Positions 1-10,115 of a stretch of DNA of 37,830 bases are shown in pieces. Position 1 is the stretch's first letter. Every line of letters starts with the position of its first letter. Below the pieces are notes generated by a model. It worked only from the letters and a program-made list of their open reading frames with translations. It had not been told where the DNA came from and made no database searches. This DNA is from FCB group bacterium (GTDB lineage: Bacteria > Zixibacteria > MSB-5A5 > GN15 > JAAZOE01): positions 1 to 37,830 of the forward strand of contig JAAEQF010000395.1 in NCBI GenBank assembly GCA_024231695.1, in the 5' to 3' direction. A program made the position numbers and the translations under genes.

Positions 1-2363
1 GGCGGGTAACGGGCACCGATTCGTGCGACGCCGCTCGAGACTGGATTGCCGCCAGATTCGCATCTTTAGGATATGATTCGATATTCATCGATACTTTTCA
101 AATTCCCACATCGGGTGACGGTTACAATGTCGTAGTCACCAAAATCGGAACTCGCTACCCCAATCGGCAGATTATTATTGGCGGTCATTTTGATGCCGTG
201 CTCAATTCTCCCGGCGCTGATGATAATGGTTCCGGTACTACTGGAGTTATCGAAATCGCCCGCGTCCTGAAAAATATCGAAACCGAAATGACGATTATCT
301 TCATCGCTTTCGACTCCGAGGAAATCGGATTGTATGGAGCCAGTCATTATGCCTCCGAAGCGGCCGCCCGCAGCGATGACATTCAATATATGCTTAACAT
401 GGATATGATCGCTCATCAAGCAAACGACAGTATAGCCAATCTATTCTATGGCCCCGAAATAGCCTACTCACAGCTGTGGGGACAGCTGGCCCAGCAATAT
501 GTCGGTATAACCGGAATCCTGGCCGGGGCTTCGGGCAGTTCTGACCATGCCCCATTTATTCAACACGGCTATCCGGCGACTTTTGTACATGAGTATATCC
601 GCTCCACTCATTATCATTCATCCAGTGACAGCACGGCCTATTTCAATTTTGATTATATGACGCGGATGATCAAAGCCTCGCTGGCCACCGCCTTTGCCGT
701 CAACCTGTCTCTTCCGATTGTCCGCATTGATTCGGTACTCGACGGCGGCGACGGGCAGTCTTTGAAAGTCACTTGGTCCGCTCTCGATCCCATGCAAATC
801 GACTACTATTATCTTTACTGGACTACCATACCGGCCACACAGCCGGATTCGGTTCTGGTTTCAAAAGACAGCGCCAATTATATCGTGGACAACCTGACAA
901 CAGGACAGCTCTACAGTTTTTACTTAATCGCTTTTGACAGCGAGGGAAGAAGTTCCATCTCTTTCGAGCAGAAAACCGGAACACCCAATCTATATCCAGC
1001 CCAACCCTCGTATCTCGCGGCAGTCCCCATTCAAAACGGCGTCAAACTGTGGTGGCCGAAAGAAAATACCGAACTTGATTTCGAACATTTTACACTCGTT
1101 CGCGACGGTATTGATCTGGCAGCCTATATTCTCGATTCCACCTACATTGATAATGATCCTTCTCTGGGAAGCGATTTGCATAATTACTATGTGCGGTCCA
1201 TCGATACCGGCGGTCTCATGTCCGACACAACCGGGGTTGGGGCAATTTCTTCCAAGGCGGCTACTCTGCAAGCCGGACGCATCCTGGCTCTCAATCGTTC
1301 CGGGAAAAACAGCACCGCCCAAGTCGAGGAAACGGTCACCGGAGAATTTATGCGCGACGCTCTGACCGGTCTGAATTTTGACTATTACTCGGACACAGCC
1401 CACTCCGCCACCGAGGGGGTTCGTCTTTTTGATATGGTTGACTACAGCCTGATGATTATTGGCGCCGAAGGGGGCAGGCAGAACGATATCGCCGGGGATC
1501 CCATGTTCGGCGGCATAATGGATACGGTCGCCTATTACCTCTCTCTGGGCGGTAAAGTCATAATCTTCGGGCGCTGGGGCGAACTAACCACGATACCGAA
1601 AGTAGATACTGTTTACTTCACGCCCGGTTCCTACGATTTCGGCTTTACCGAATATTTCAATATCGGTTTCCGTATCAGACCGTGGACGCTTATTGATGCT
1701 TCCGGGTTGACCTCCGATCTGTACGGCGCTCACAGCCAGATTATCGATTATCCCAATCTGGTTTGGGATTCGCTGGCAACATTGAATCACAGCCAGCCAT
1801 TTGACGTTCCGACTGGAATCCCCTTCCCATCATTTCCCGTTCTGGCCGGCGCTCCGGTGGAAATAATATACACCTATGATTCACACAATGATTCGGCTCT
1901 GACCGAGGGCAAACCGATAGCCTGGCGATATACCGGCGGGGAATTCGAATATGTCTTTTTCGAACTGCCACTATCGTTCATGGAGAGGGACGGAGCTGTA
2001 GCCGCCTTGCGGCAGGCGGTTTCCGATATGGGCATCGCCACTGCGGTTGAGGAATTCGCTGATGGCAATCAACTTCCGGCGACATTCGCTTTGGCTCAAA
2101 ATTACCCCAACCCGTTCAATCCCAATACAACGATTGAGTTTTATAACCCGCAATCAACGCCGACCAAAGTCACACTGGAAATTTTCAATATTCTCGGCCA
2201 GAAAGTTATCACTCTATTGGATGGCCCGGCCTCCCCGGGAATAAACAGCATCGATTGGGATGGGCTTAATGGCGATGGCCAATCCATTGCCACCGGGATA
2301 TATTTCTATCGACTACAAACTGAAACAACATCGCTGACACGCAGGATGATATTGCTAAAATAG
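1..2363 (+). CDS. Secreted M28-family metallopeptidase with FN3 and C-terminal sorting domain (5' end outside window)
   Basis: The reading frame is open from base 3 at the left edge, so the start and signal peptide lie outside the window. The M28 zinc-peptidase motifs appear in order: GHFDAV, PGADDNGSG, AFDSEE, NMDMIAH and STHYHSSSD. These hold the expected His/Asp/Glu/Asp/His metal and catalytic residues, so the enzyme looks intact. An FN3-like region follows, then a large module with ILALNRSGK and GGKVIIFGRWGEL. The protein ends in a FlgD-like domain starting with [14 protein letters not shown] and closing with a Thr/Arg-rich tail (LTRRMILLK), the kind of C-terminal signal used for type IX-like export in FCB bacteria. 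It is therefore probably exported and cell-surface attached or released. The next gene starts 33 bases downstream and shares the whole C-terminal half, so the two are probably co-transcribed. A GTG at 198 lies inside the GHFDAV motif and cannot be the true start. Confidence 0.9.
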   Translation, partial: RVTGTDSCDAARDWIAARFASLGYDSIFIDTFQIPTSGDGYNVVVTKIGTRYPNRQIIIGGHFDAVLNSPGADDNGSGTTGVIEIARVLKNIETEMTIIFIAFDSEEIGLYGASHYASEAAARSDDIQYMLNMDMIAHQANDSIANLFYGPEIAYSQLWGQLAQQYVGITGILAGASGSSDHAPFIQHGYPATFVHEYIRSTHYHSSSDSTAYFNFDYMTRMIKASLATAFAVNLSLPIVRIDSVLDGGDGQSLKVTWSALDPMQIDYYYLYWTTIPATQPDSVLVSKDSANYIVDNLTTGQLYSFYLIAFDSEGRSSISFEQKTGTPNLYPAQPSYLAAVPIQNGVKLWWPKENTELDFEHFTLVRDGIDLAAYILDSTYIDNDPSLGSDLHNYYVRSIDTGGLMSDTTGVGAISSKAATLQAGRILALNRSGKNSTAQVEETVTGEFMRDALTGLNFDYYSDTAHSATEGVRLFDMVDYSLMIIGAEGGRQNDIAGDPMFGGIMDTVAYYLSLGGKVIIFGRWGELTTIPKVDTVYFTPGSYDFGFTEYFNIGFRIRPWTLIDASGLTSDLYGAHSQIIDYPNLVWDSLATLNHSQPFDVPTGIPFPSFPVLAGAPVEIIYTYDSHNDSALTEGKPIAWRYTGGEFEYVFFELPLSFMERDGAVAALRQAVSDMGIATAVEEFADGNQLPATFALAQNYPNPFNPNTTIEFYNPQSTPTKVTLEIFNILGQKVITLLDGPASPGINSIDWDGLNGDGQSIATGIYFYRLQTETTSLTRRMILLK

Positions 2364-2396
2364 GAAATATCGATTTAAAGAGCCAAGTCAGGAGAA

Positions 2397-5300
2397 ATGA
2401 TGATACGGACAACATTATTATGGGTCGGATTTATGGCTTTCTTCACCTTCGGGCAATCTTCGGCCCAATATCCGGCGAGCTATGATTTACGTGATGTTAA
2501 TGGAGTCGACTACGTCTCCGCGGTCAAGAATCAATCCGGCGGAACCTGCTGGACCCACGGTGCCATGTCGGCCATGGAAAGTAATCTTCTCCTGACCGGC
2601 AACTGGATTGCCGCCGGTGAATCGGGCGAACCGAATCTGGCCGAATATCATCTCGACTGGTGGAATGGATTCAATCAGCATAACAATGACGATATCATCC
2701 CGCCCGACGGCGAGGGCCTGGTAGTCCATCAGGGCGGTGACTATCTGGTAACAGCCGCCTACTTGTCTCGGGGCGAAGGAGCCGTGCGCGAAATTGACGG
2801 CCAATCTTACTCCACTCCTCCGGACCGATACGATCCCAGCTGGCATTATTATTATCCGCGCAATATTTTTTGGTTTACTCTGGGTGACAGCCTGGAAAAT
2901 ATAGATTTGATCAAATCTTATATTGTTACCAATGGCGCTCTGGGTACATGTATGATGTATAGTGGTTCATTTCTCTATGGTACAACGCATTATCAGCCAC
3001 CATCCAGCACACTTGACCCCAATCATGCCATCGCCATCGTCGGTTGGGACGACAACAAAGTCACACAGGCTCCATTGCCCGGAGCCTGGCTATGCAAAAA
3101 CAGCTGGGGCAATAGTTGGGGTGAAGACGGCTATTTCTGGATTTCCTACTATGACAAACATTGTGCCCGCCATCCCGAAATGGGCGCTGTTTCTTTTCAG
3201 CAAGTCGAACCACTAACTTATAATTTCATCTACTACCACGATTATCATGGTTGGCGAGATACCAAGATCGCTTGCGCCGAGGCATTCAATGCCTTCACGG
3301 CTCCGCGCGATCAGTGGCTGGACGCGGTCAGTTTCTACACCCCCTATGACAATCTCGGTTATATCGCAACAATCTATGATCGTTTTGAAGGCGGTCAGCT
3401 TCTTGATGAGTTGGCCTCGACTTCCGGCACAATTGATCATCGCGGCTTTCATACTATCGACCTGGATACACCGCTTGGTTTGAATGCCGGCAATGACTTC
3501 TACATTTATGTGGAATTGGCCAAATTTGGGGTTTACAAATACAATCAAGCATCAATGGAATGGGAATTCCAACAGGCCGCTTATCGAGACAGCATAAGAG
3601 TACTATTCAATAATGTGACGCTCGATCCCAACATGTATTATGACAGTTTACACATCTATTACGATATCACTTCCGATGCGGACTATTACTTTCTAAAGGG
3701 AGGCGCTCAACCGTATGATCGCACCTCGGAAATCCCAGTACTTCTGGGCGCCAGTTACCGGACCACAGTCAGGTCAACGGCCAAGCCCGGCCAGAGTTAC
3801 TATTGGGATGGTTCGACCTGGCTTGATATGCAAAATTATGATGCTACAGCCAATTTCTGTATCAAAGGACTGGCTCGGGAAATGGCTCCCGGTCCGGTGG
3901 AAATCAACTCGATCTTTGATGTCGGTGATGGTCAATCGCTTGAAATATCCTGGTCATTCCCCGATTCGGTAAATATCGACAATTTCGAAATCTATCACGA
4001 TACTGAGCCACCGACGGCTTTGAATTCTGTCTCAACCAACGCCGGCGCCCGTTCGCAGATCATCGACGGTCTTACCGAGGGACAGCAATACGCATTCTAC
4101 ATCCTGGCCTATGATTCCGTCGGTCGTACCTCGGTTAGATTTACGATCGAATACGGTACACCCTGGTCCAAACCGGCCGCTCCGACAGGACTAATGGCTC
4201 TCCCACTGTATCAGGCCATCGATTTGCGCTGGATTGGAGAAAACACCGAACTTGATTTCGACCACTACAGTCTTATCCGCGACGGCGTACTTCTGCCGGA
4301 AGCCATTAATGATACATTTTTCATCGACGATGATGTCTCCCTGGGATCGGATTATCATTCTTATCTGGTTGTGGCGGTGGACGCCGACGATAACCTCTCC
4401 GATACTACTGGAGTATCGCCTTTTCGGGCCAAAGCCGCCCTGCTAGATCCGGATCGTATATTGGCTGTCAACCGCTCTTCCAAAAGCAGTACAGCGATAG
4501 TGGAAGAAACGCTTACCGGAGAGTTCATGCGGGAAGCTCTGACCGGTTCGAATTATGATTATTATTCGGATACGGCTCACTCCTCATTGATAGGAATCTC
4601 TCTTGATTCTATGATTGATTACGGCCTGCTCGTTATCGGTGCCGAAGGGGCTCGTTCCGATGATCTCGGCTCTGACCCGGCCTGGGGCGGCATAATGCCT
4701 CAGATCAGTTATTATTTATCGCTGGGTGGCAAAGTCTTGATTTTTGGCCGATGGGGCGACCTATCCATAACTGAAGAGTACGATACGCTTAATTATGAAT
4801 CCGGGGAAAGCTATACCGACGACTTTAATATCCTGGCACGCGTCCGGCCGCTTTCCATAATAGTGGACACTAGCTTGAATTCCGATTTGATAGGGGCTCA
4901 CAGCCAATCTCTGGGATATCCTGAATTGGTCTGGGATTCAACCGCATCGGCCCTGCATTCTCTGCCCTTTTCTATAACCACCGGTATCCCCTGTCCCAGT
5001 TACACCATGCTTGGCAACCTGCCGATCGATACTCTATACACCTATAATTCCTGCACAGACAATCCGGAAACAGAAGGCAAACCATTGGCCTGGCGCAACG
5101 CCGATGGCGCTACGCGCTATGTGTTTTTCGAAATTCCTCTCTCGTTTATGGAACGGTCGTCGGCAGTCGCCGCCTTCAGGCAGGCCTTGGGTGAATTGGG
5201 AATCACTCTATCAACCGAATACAACGGAACAATAAACCAGATACCGGAAACGTATTCCCTTAGCCAGAATTACCCTAATCCGTTTAATCCGGTCACAGCA

Positions 5301-5531
5301 ATCGAATTTTACATTCCGGAATCCAAACCGATCAGGGTGACACTTGACATTTTCAATATCCTGGGAAGACGCGTGCGCCTTCTTCATGACGGATCCGCAA
5401 AACCGGGAACGAACCGGCTGATTTGGGACGGGCGTAACGAAGCCGGAACGGAAGTCGCCAGCGGGTTGTACTTTTATCGCCTGAGAAGTGAATCGACGAC
5501 GATTACGCGCAAGATGATACTGTTGAGATAG
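2397..5531 (+). CDS. Secreted papain-like (C1) cysteine peptidase with lectin-like, FN3 and sorting domains
   Basis: The 1044-residue protein begins with a signal peptide ending near SSAQ (residue about 24). The C1 peptidase domain follows directly with no long propeptide. The catalytic Cys51 is in [16 protein letters not shown], His210 in [11 protein letters not shown] and Asn235 in [16 protein letters not shown]. Residues about 265-385 resemble the lectin-like domain often found after bacterial C1 peptidases. FN3-like segments follow, then the module shared with both neighbours ([22 protein letters not shown]). The C-terminus is a sorting domain starting [14 protein letters not shown]. The expected role is breakdown of extracellular protein. 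AGGAGA at 2390-2395 serves the ATG at 2397 or, with better spacing, the second ATG at 2400. The gene appears to be in an operon with the upstream M28 gene and is followed by a hairpin. Confidence 0.92.
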   Translation: MMIRTTLLWVGFMAFFTFGQSSAQYPASYDLRDVNGVDYVSAVKNQSGGTCWTHGAMSAMESNLLLTGNWIAAGESGEPNLAEYHLDWWNGFNQHNNDDIIPPDGEGLVVHQGGDYLVTAAYLSRGEGAVREIDGQSYSTPPDRYDPSWHYYYPRNIFWFTLGDSLENIDLIKSYIVTNGALGTCMMYSGSFLYGTTHYQPPSSTLDPNHAIAIVGWDDNKVTQAPLPGAWLCKNSWGNSWGEDGYFWISYYDKHCARHPEMGAVSFQQVEPLTYNFIYYHDYHGWRDTKIACAEAFNAFTAPRDQWLDAVSFYTPYDNLGYIATIYDRFEGGQLLDELASTSGTIDHRGFHTIDLDTPLGLNAGNDFYIYVELAKFGVYKYNQASMEWEFQQAAYRDSIRVLFNNVTLDPNMYYDSLHIYYDITSDADYYFLKGGAQPYDRTSEIPVLLGASYRTTVRSTAKPGQSYYWDGSTWLDMQNYDATANFCIKGLAREMAPGPVEINSIFDVGDGQSLEISWSFPDSVNIDNFEIYHDTEPPTALNSVSTNAGARSQIIDGLTEGQQYAFYILAYDSVGRTSVRFTIEYGTPWSKPAAPTGLMALPLYQAIDLRWIGENTELDFDHYSLIRDGVLLPEAINDTFFIDDDVSLGSDYHSYLVVAVDADDNLSDTTGVSPFRAKAALLDPDRILAVNRSSKSSTAIVEETLTGEFMREALTGSNYDYYSDTAHSSLIGISLDSMIDYGLLVIGAEGARSDDLGSDPAWGGIMPQISYYLSLGGKVLIFGRWGDLSITEEYDTLNYESGESYTDDFNILARVRPLSIIVDTSLNSDLIGAHSQSLGYPELVWDSTASALHSLPFSITTGIPCPSYTMLGNLPIDTLYTYNSCTDNPETEGKPLAWRNADGATRYVFFEIPLSFMERSSAVAAFRQALGELGITLSTEYNGTINQIPETYSLSQNYPNPFNPVTAIEFYIPESKPIRVTLDIFNILGRRVRLLHDGSAKPGTNRLIWDGRNEAGTEVASGLYFYRLRSESTTITRKMILLR

Positions 5532-5546
5532 ATTGTCCTAAAGATT

Positions 5547-5590
5547 GACAACCGCCGCTTACTAATCATTTCTGCGGTTGTCTCGTCTTT
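5547..5590 (+). terminator. Hairpin terminator after the C1 peptidase gene
   Basis: A perfect nine-base stem, GACAACCGC (5547-5555) with GCGGTTGTC (5574-5582), begins 16 bases after the stop codon. It is followed only by a short pyrimidine stretch, so termination is likely but not certain. It would separate the first two peptidase genes from the third. Confidence 0.5.
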
Positions 5591-5678
5591 CATATAAACA
5601 AACCGGTGATTGATCACGTCATTGTGATACCGGGACTAACAATTATTGGCTTTCGAATAACCAATGGGAGTGCTGGTT

Positions 5679-8600
5679 ATGAAATATAAATTATGCCTTA
5701 TCGTTATTTTCACCGTCCTCACCTCCATCGTCAGTGCTGATAACCTATATCGAGTCACCCTCCGCAGTTATGTTGAGGCCCAGCTCTTGGAATCAACCGG
5801 AGCTAAAGCAGTATTTGTTCTCAGTGATGGCTATCTGGTCTTGGCTGATGAACAGGCTTCCGGCCTTATCGAAAATTCGAGCCTGACCACAGAGCTTCTG
5901 GCCGGGGATGTTGATATTGATCAGATTATCCTCGATCGCAGTCCTGATCGAGTTTACGCTGATAAGTTTCCCCTGCTGTTCGAGGAAAACGATTTAAAAA
6001 TACTCAGAGCTGATCATAGCCAGCTGGCCCTCACGGAAGATACCGGCGACTGGGGATCCCTCAGTACCGATCGCATCAAAATCGAATACCGTCCGCAAAA
6101 AGATCTCTACGATCAAGCCAACTATGAGAGTCTCAACCTGGACAGCCTTATCGGGCTGGTCAGTCAGGACAGTGTTGAAAGTCATCTGCTCCGACTTGAG
6201 GCTTTCTATCGGCGTCTGACCGGCACCGATTCAAGCTATGCCGCCCGTGACTGGATCGAACAGAAATTTCTATCGTTTGGCTACGACTCGGTGGTTATCG
6301 ATCCCTTTATGGGTTCTCAGCTCTGGGGACGGGTACCGGTTCAGAGTTACAATGTCGTCTGTACCAAAATTGGAACGCGTTATCCCGAAAGGCAAATCGT
6401 TATCAGCGGACATTTCGACGCCGTGCCCGATTGTCCGGGCGCCGATGACGATGGCTCCGGCACGGCCGGAATGATTGAAATCGCCCGTGTTCTGGCCGAT
6501 ATCGAAACCGAACTGACCTTCAAGTTTATCGCTTTCGACTCAGAAGAATCCTGGATGTGGGGCTCGTACCATTACGCCGACAGTGTCGCCGCCGAGGGTG
6601 CCGATATCATCTATATGATGAATCTGGACATGATCGGACACATAACCAACGACAGCATGGCCGATTTGTACTACGGCCCGGAAATAGCCTATTCTGTATT
6701 ATGGAGAGAACTGTCCGACTCGCTGGTCGGCATCAGAGGCGACCTGTCCGGCCAAACCGCTTCGGACCACCTCCCCTTCATCGACAATGGCTACGATGTC
6801 ACCTTCGTGCAGGAGAAGAACTTCTCCACTCACTATCATCAGCCCTCAGACAGCACAACCTATATCAACTTCGAATATATGACCCGGATGATCAAGGCCT
6901 CACTGGCCACAGTTTATGTTATCGATAACGCCCTACCCCCGATCGAAATCACCGACCTCTGGGATGTCGGCGACGGCCAATCAATGCTTCTGGAGTGGAT
7001 CCCCGCCGACCCGGCGACATTCGACCATTATGTCATTCATTACAACACCGTCCCCCCGACGGTGGAAACGGCTATTAACGTTTCCGCCGACAGCTCAAAT
7101 TACACTGTCAATGGGCTGACCAACAGCCAGGAATACAGCTTTTACATAATAGCTGTTGATGCTGATGGCGTAACCTCTATTGCCTATGATCTCGTTTACG
7201 GGACCCCGAAGTTATTACCGACCCAACCATCGCAATTGGTTGGCCTGCCTCTTCATCATGCCATCTCTTTAAGCTGGAAAGCCGACAACAAGGAGCTTGA
7301 CTTCAGTCACTATACGCTCATCCGTGACGGTACCGCCCTGCCCCCTGAAATAACAGACACATTTTTTATCGATGACGATTTCACCCTCGGATCGGATTTT
7401 CATTCCTATCTGGTTGTAGCCAAGGATATGGACGGATATATTTCAGATACAACCGGAATCGATCCAATAAGCATAAGAGTGGCCACACTCGATCCAGGTC
7501 GCATCCTGGCAGTAAACCGCAGCTCCAAGGCAAGCGCATCAATTGTCAATGAAGTGCGTACTGGAGAATTCATGCGCGATGCCCTTGATGGGTATAATTT
7601 TGATTATTATTCCGATACCGCATACGGAATAGACAATTCCATCAGTCTGATCGATATGCTCGATTACGAACTGGTGGTATTCGGGGCCGAATCGGGCCGA
7701 TCCGATGATCTCGGCAGCAATCCAACTTTCGGTGGCATTCTCGACACAATCGGTTATTATATGTCGATCGGTGGAAAGGTTGTCATTTTCGGCCGTTGGA
7801 GCGACTTCTATACAGCCGGCGATAGTATCAGAAACATTTACTATCAACCGGGAAAATCGGATTATGGTTACACTTCATATTTTGATATTGACCACCGGGT
7901 GGAGATTCTCAGCAAATTTGATACGACAACGATTCACTCCGAACTCATAGGCGCCACCAGCTTGTCACCCGAATACCCCGACCTCACCTGGGATTCACTG
8001 GCCTGTGTCGATCACTCCTCTCCCTGGATAGAAGTTACCGGCATACCTTGTGGCTCCAAAATCGTACAAGAGTACGATGCCTCGCCACTATATTTATTCG
8101 AATCAAACAAGGGGGCCTCCTCCTCGCACGATGGCGCAGTTAATGGATGGCGGGACGGCAGCGGAGATAACAGCTACATCTTCTTTGAATTTCCACTATC
8201 GGGCATGGAAAGGTCATCCGCCAACGCCGCTCTGCAAGCCGCTGTGGCTGACCTGATATCCGAAGGCGCAGGCGCCCTGACCACCCGCATCGATCCCGAT
8301 ACACTTGATATGCCCGCCGGAGTGCCCTCTCAGGTTTCAATTTACTTGGGTGATTTTCGGTCGGGCAAAACAGCCGGTGATGTGAACGTCGGAACCATCC
8401 TGATTAATAATGACCTGGCCCCAAACTCGACAAGTATCCTGCCCTCACACCCGGATTTCACTGGCGATGTGCTGGAGATAGTAGTTGACGGCAGTGATTT
8501 CGCTTATTGTTACATCGATTTAGTCGATACTACCGAAACTATGTATAGCCTCAACTGGCAGTTTAATGGTGAAACCGAATCAAATTTCAATCAGGGTGAA

Positions 8601-8840
8601 GTCATTTTTGTTCCGAATCTCTTCCTCGCCGGTGACGCCAATTATGATGGATCGATAAATGTCGGCGACCCGGTTTATATCATCAATTATGTTTTCAAAT
8701 CCGGCGATCCCCCTATGCCTTTGGCAGCAGGTGATGCCAACGGCGATTGTGCCGTCAATATCGGCGATGCCGTTTATTTGATAGGCTACATCTTTAAGAG
8801 TGGCCCGGCTCCAGAAATCAATATCGATTGTAGTTGGTAG
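5679..8840 (+). CDS. Secreted M28-family metallopeptidase with FN3 and C-terminal dockerin
   Basis: I place the start at the ATG at 5679, because GGAG at 5667-5670 has good spacing to it and the protein then opens directly with a signal peptide ending near VSAD (residue 21). An upstream ATG at 5664 in the same frame would add five residues ahead of it. After an N-terminal region of about 170 residues comes the M28 domain: His245, the DDD at 256-258, Glu289-Glu290, Asp317 and His387 in STHYHQPSD. FN3-like segments and the shared module ([24 protein letters not shown]) follow. Instead of the NYPNPFNP sorting domain of its neighbours, the protein has a beta-rich region and then two dockerin-type calcium loops (GDANYDGSINVGDPVY, GDANGDCAVNIGDAVY) at about residues 990-1050. 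The dockerin suggests attachment to a cohesin protein or another surface partner; no cohesin gene is visible here. Confidence 0.92.
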   Translation: MKYKLCLIVIFTVLTSIVSADNLYRVTLRSYVEAQLLESTGAKAVFVLSDGYLVLADEQASGLIENSSLTTELLAGDVDIDQIILDRSPDRVYADKFPLLFEENDLKILRADHSQLALTEDTGDWGSLSTDRIKIEYRPQKDLYDQANYESLNLDSLIGLVSQDSVESHLLRLEAFYRRLTGTDSSYAARDWIEQKFLSFGYDSVVIDPFMGSQLWGRVPVQSYNVVCTKIGTRYPERQIVISGHFDAVPDCPGADDDGSGTAGMIEIARVLADIETELTFKFIAFDSEESWMWGSYHYADSVAAEGADIIYMMNLDMIGHITNDSMADLYYGPEIAYSVLWRELSDSLVGIRGDLSGQTASDHLPFIDNGYDVTFVQEKNFSTHYHQPSDSTTYINFEYMTRMIKASLATVYVIDNALPPIEITDLWDVGDGQSMLLEWIPADPATFDHYVIHYNTVPPTVETAINVSADSSNYTVNGLTNSQEYSFYIIAVDADGVTSIAYDLVYGTPKLLPTQPSQLVGLPLHHAISLSWKADNKELDFSHYTLIRDGTALPPEITDTFFIDDDFTLGSDFHSYLVVAKDMDGYISDTTGIDPISIRVATLDPGRILAVNRSSKASASIVNEVRTGEFMRDALDGYNFDYYSDTAYGIDNSISLIDMLDYELVVFGAESGRSDDLGSNPTFGGILDTIGYYMSIGGKVVIFGRWSDFYTAGDSIRNIYYQPGKSDYGYTSYFDIDHRVEILSKFDTTTIHSELIGATSLSPEYPDLTWDSLACVDHSSPWIEVTGIPCGSKIVQEYDASPLYLFESNKGASSSHDGAVNGWRDGSGDNSYIFFEFPLSGMERSSANAALQAAVADLISEGAGALTTRIDPDTLDMPAGVPSQVSIYLGDFRSGKTAGDVNVGTILINNDLAPNSTSILPSHPDFTGDVLEIVVDGSDFAYCYIDLVDTTETMYSLNWQFNGETESNFNQGEVIFVPNLFLAGDANYDGSINVGDPVYIINYVFKSGDPPMPLAAGDANGDCAVNIGDAVYLIGYIFKSGPAPEINIDCSW

Positions 8841-8889
8841 AACGGGGAACAAGGCTGTCCTGATAATGGCCGGCAATGACATAAAGAAG

Positions 8890-8920
8890 CGGCCGGATGA
8901 TTATCACCCGGCCGTCTAAT
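8890..8920. terminator. Bidirectional hairpin between convergent genes
   Basis: CGGCCGG (8890-8896) pairs with CCGGCCG (8908-8914), and the inner TGA/TCA extends the stem. On the + strand it is followed by TCTAATTTT. It lies between the convergent dockerin peptidase gene and the barrel-sandwich gene and probably ends transcription from the left. Confidence 0.6.
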
Positions 8921-8954
8921 TTTACACCAATTCCTGTTGCGTTCAGGATATGTT

Positions 8955-10091
8955 CTAAGACTCGATCAACTCCACGTTGGCTCTCGGAACAATCGCTTTT
9001 TTACCGTCCTCGAAAGTAACCTCAAGAACACGTGCCTTCGATTCCGACTCCAAAACGGCCAGAGGCGATGGCAATCCGGATACATCACCCAGATGCCCGA
9101 AATAAGGGTGACGGATAACTCGAATGGGGGAACCAATATCAAGACCCTTCTGCTCGGTAATGGCGTCGTCGTGCCCACTCTTGATATCCTGATCAATCGG
9201 AATAACCACTTCGGGCCGAATAACCCCGGCGCGAATCTGGGTGGCTCCGTTAATGCAGGCCATCTTGCCTTCATTTGATTTGAGCAACTCAAAGGTTTTT
9301 TGGGCCATGCTGATATCGCCAAAACCCTCGGTCACCACCAAAGTCACCCCGATATCTTCGGAGCCGGTGATGGCCACGCCAAGGTCATATCCAAGAAAAT
9401 CACGCAGGTCTTTGTCGTCGAAACCACCGGTGATAACACCGGCCGCACCGACCTTGACCGCCTTACGGATAGCTTCGGCGGTTACTCGCGATCCGCCGAT
9501 AATTACACAGCCCTTGCAGTCATCGGTAATAAGCTTTTCATCCAGCTGAGTGGTATTGTCAGGAACCACAGACTTAAGTATTCCGTGCGTTTCGCCACCG
9601 ATGCCGAAAATACCCTGAATAAACGAACCCCAGCAGCAGACAGCCACGCCTTCCTTTTCGACCACCTCGACTACTTCCCCTTCTACATAGGCTTTGACTT
9701 CGACCGGAATCGGTTTGCCGCGCAAAAGCACCTGACCGGTAACGGTAGAAATTGACTCGATGGTGCCGGTGAGTGTCGATTTGCTTTTTGACCCACTAAG
9801 CCACTTAATACCAAAAAGCGGTTTTGATTGGGCGATTATCTCGTCTTTTTCAATCGAATCGCCAACGTCTTTGAGCATACAGGATTTGATATCTTCAGGC
9901 GGCAGGCCAAGTTGATTGGAGACGTTGATCGGTTCCACGTCGCCGGGAAGATAGGTTCGAGCCACTACCATATCAGGCGTTACACTGTCGCCAACCTGGG
10001 CTGTGACTTCGCCTTTAAGGGGTAATATCCGCCGTTTGGTAATCAGCTGCTTGGCGCTGACTTTCAAACCGGGAGTATATGCATGAGCCAT
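8955..10091 (-). CDS. Barrel-sandwich/KOW-like protein of the MutL operon, function unknown
   Basis: The 378-residue protein has no signal peptide and is probably cytoplasmic. Its N-terminal third looks like repeated barrel-sandwich (lipoyl/RnfC-like) segments: LPLKGEVTAQVGDSVTPDMV, then LKDVGDSIEKDEIIA, then LTGTIESISTVTGQVLLRG. No biotinyl or lipoyl lysine motif is evident. The middle has an alternating beta/alpha region (GCVIIGGSRVTAEAIRKA, VKVGAAGVITGGF). The C-terminus looks KOW-like (IRVIRHPYFGHLGDVSGLP). The start is an ATG with GGAAAGG about nine bases upstream. It is the last gene of a three-gene operon, 24 bases after the membrane-anchored protein, with a MutL-type ATPase first. The context suggests a role with that ATPase, for example as a scaffold or delivery protein, but nothing in the sequence names a reaction. 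Confidence 0.75.
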   Translation of the reverse strand: MAHAYTPGLKVSAKQLITKRRILPLKGEVTAQVGDSVTPDMVVARTYLPGDVEPINVSNQLGLPPEDIKSCMLKDVGDSIEKDEIIAQSKPLFGIKWLSGSKSKSTLTGTIESISTVTGQVLLRGKPIPVEVKAYVEGEVVEVVEKEGVAVCCWGSFIQGIFGIGGETHGILKSVVPDNTTQLDEKLITDDCKGCVIIGGSRVTAEAIRKAVKVGAAGVITGGFDDKDLRDFLGYDLGVAITGSEDIGVTLVVTEGFGDISMAQKTFELLKSNEGKMACINGATQIRAGVIRPEVVIPIDQDIKSGHDDAITEQKGLDIGSPIRVIRHPYFGHLGDVSGLPSPLAVLESESKARVLEVTFEDGKKAIVPRANVELIES

Positions 10092-10115
10092 TACAAATTG
10101 CCTTTCCTTCTATCA

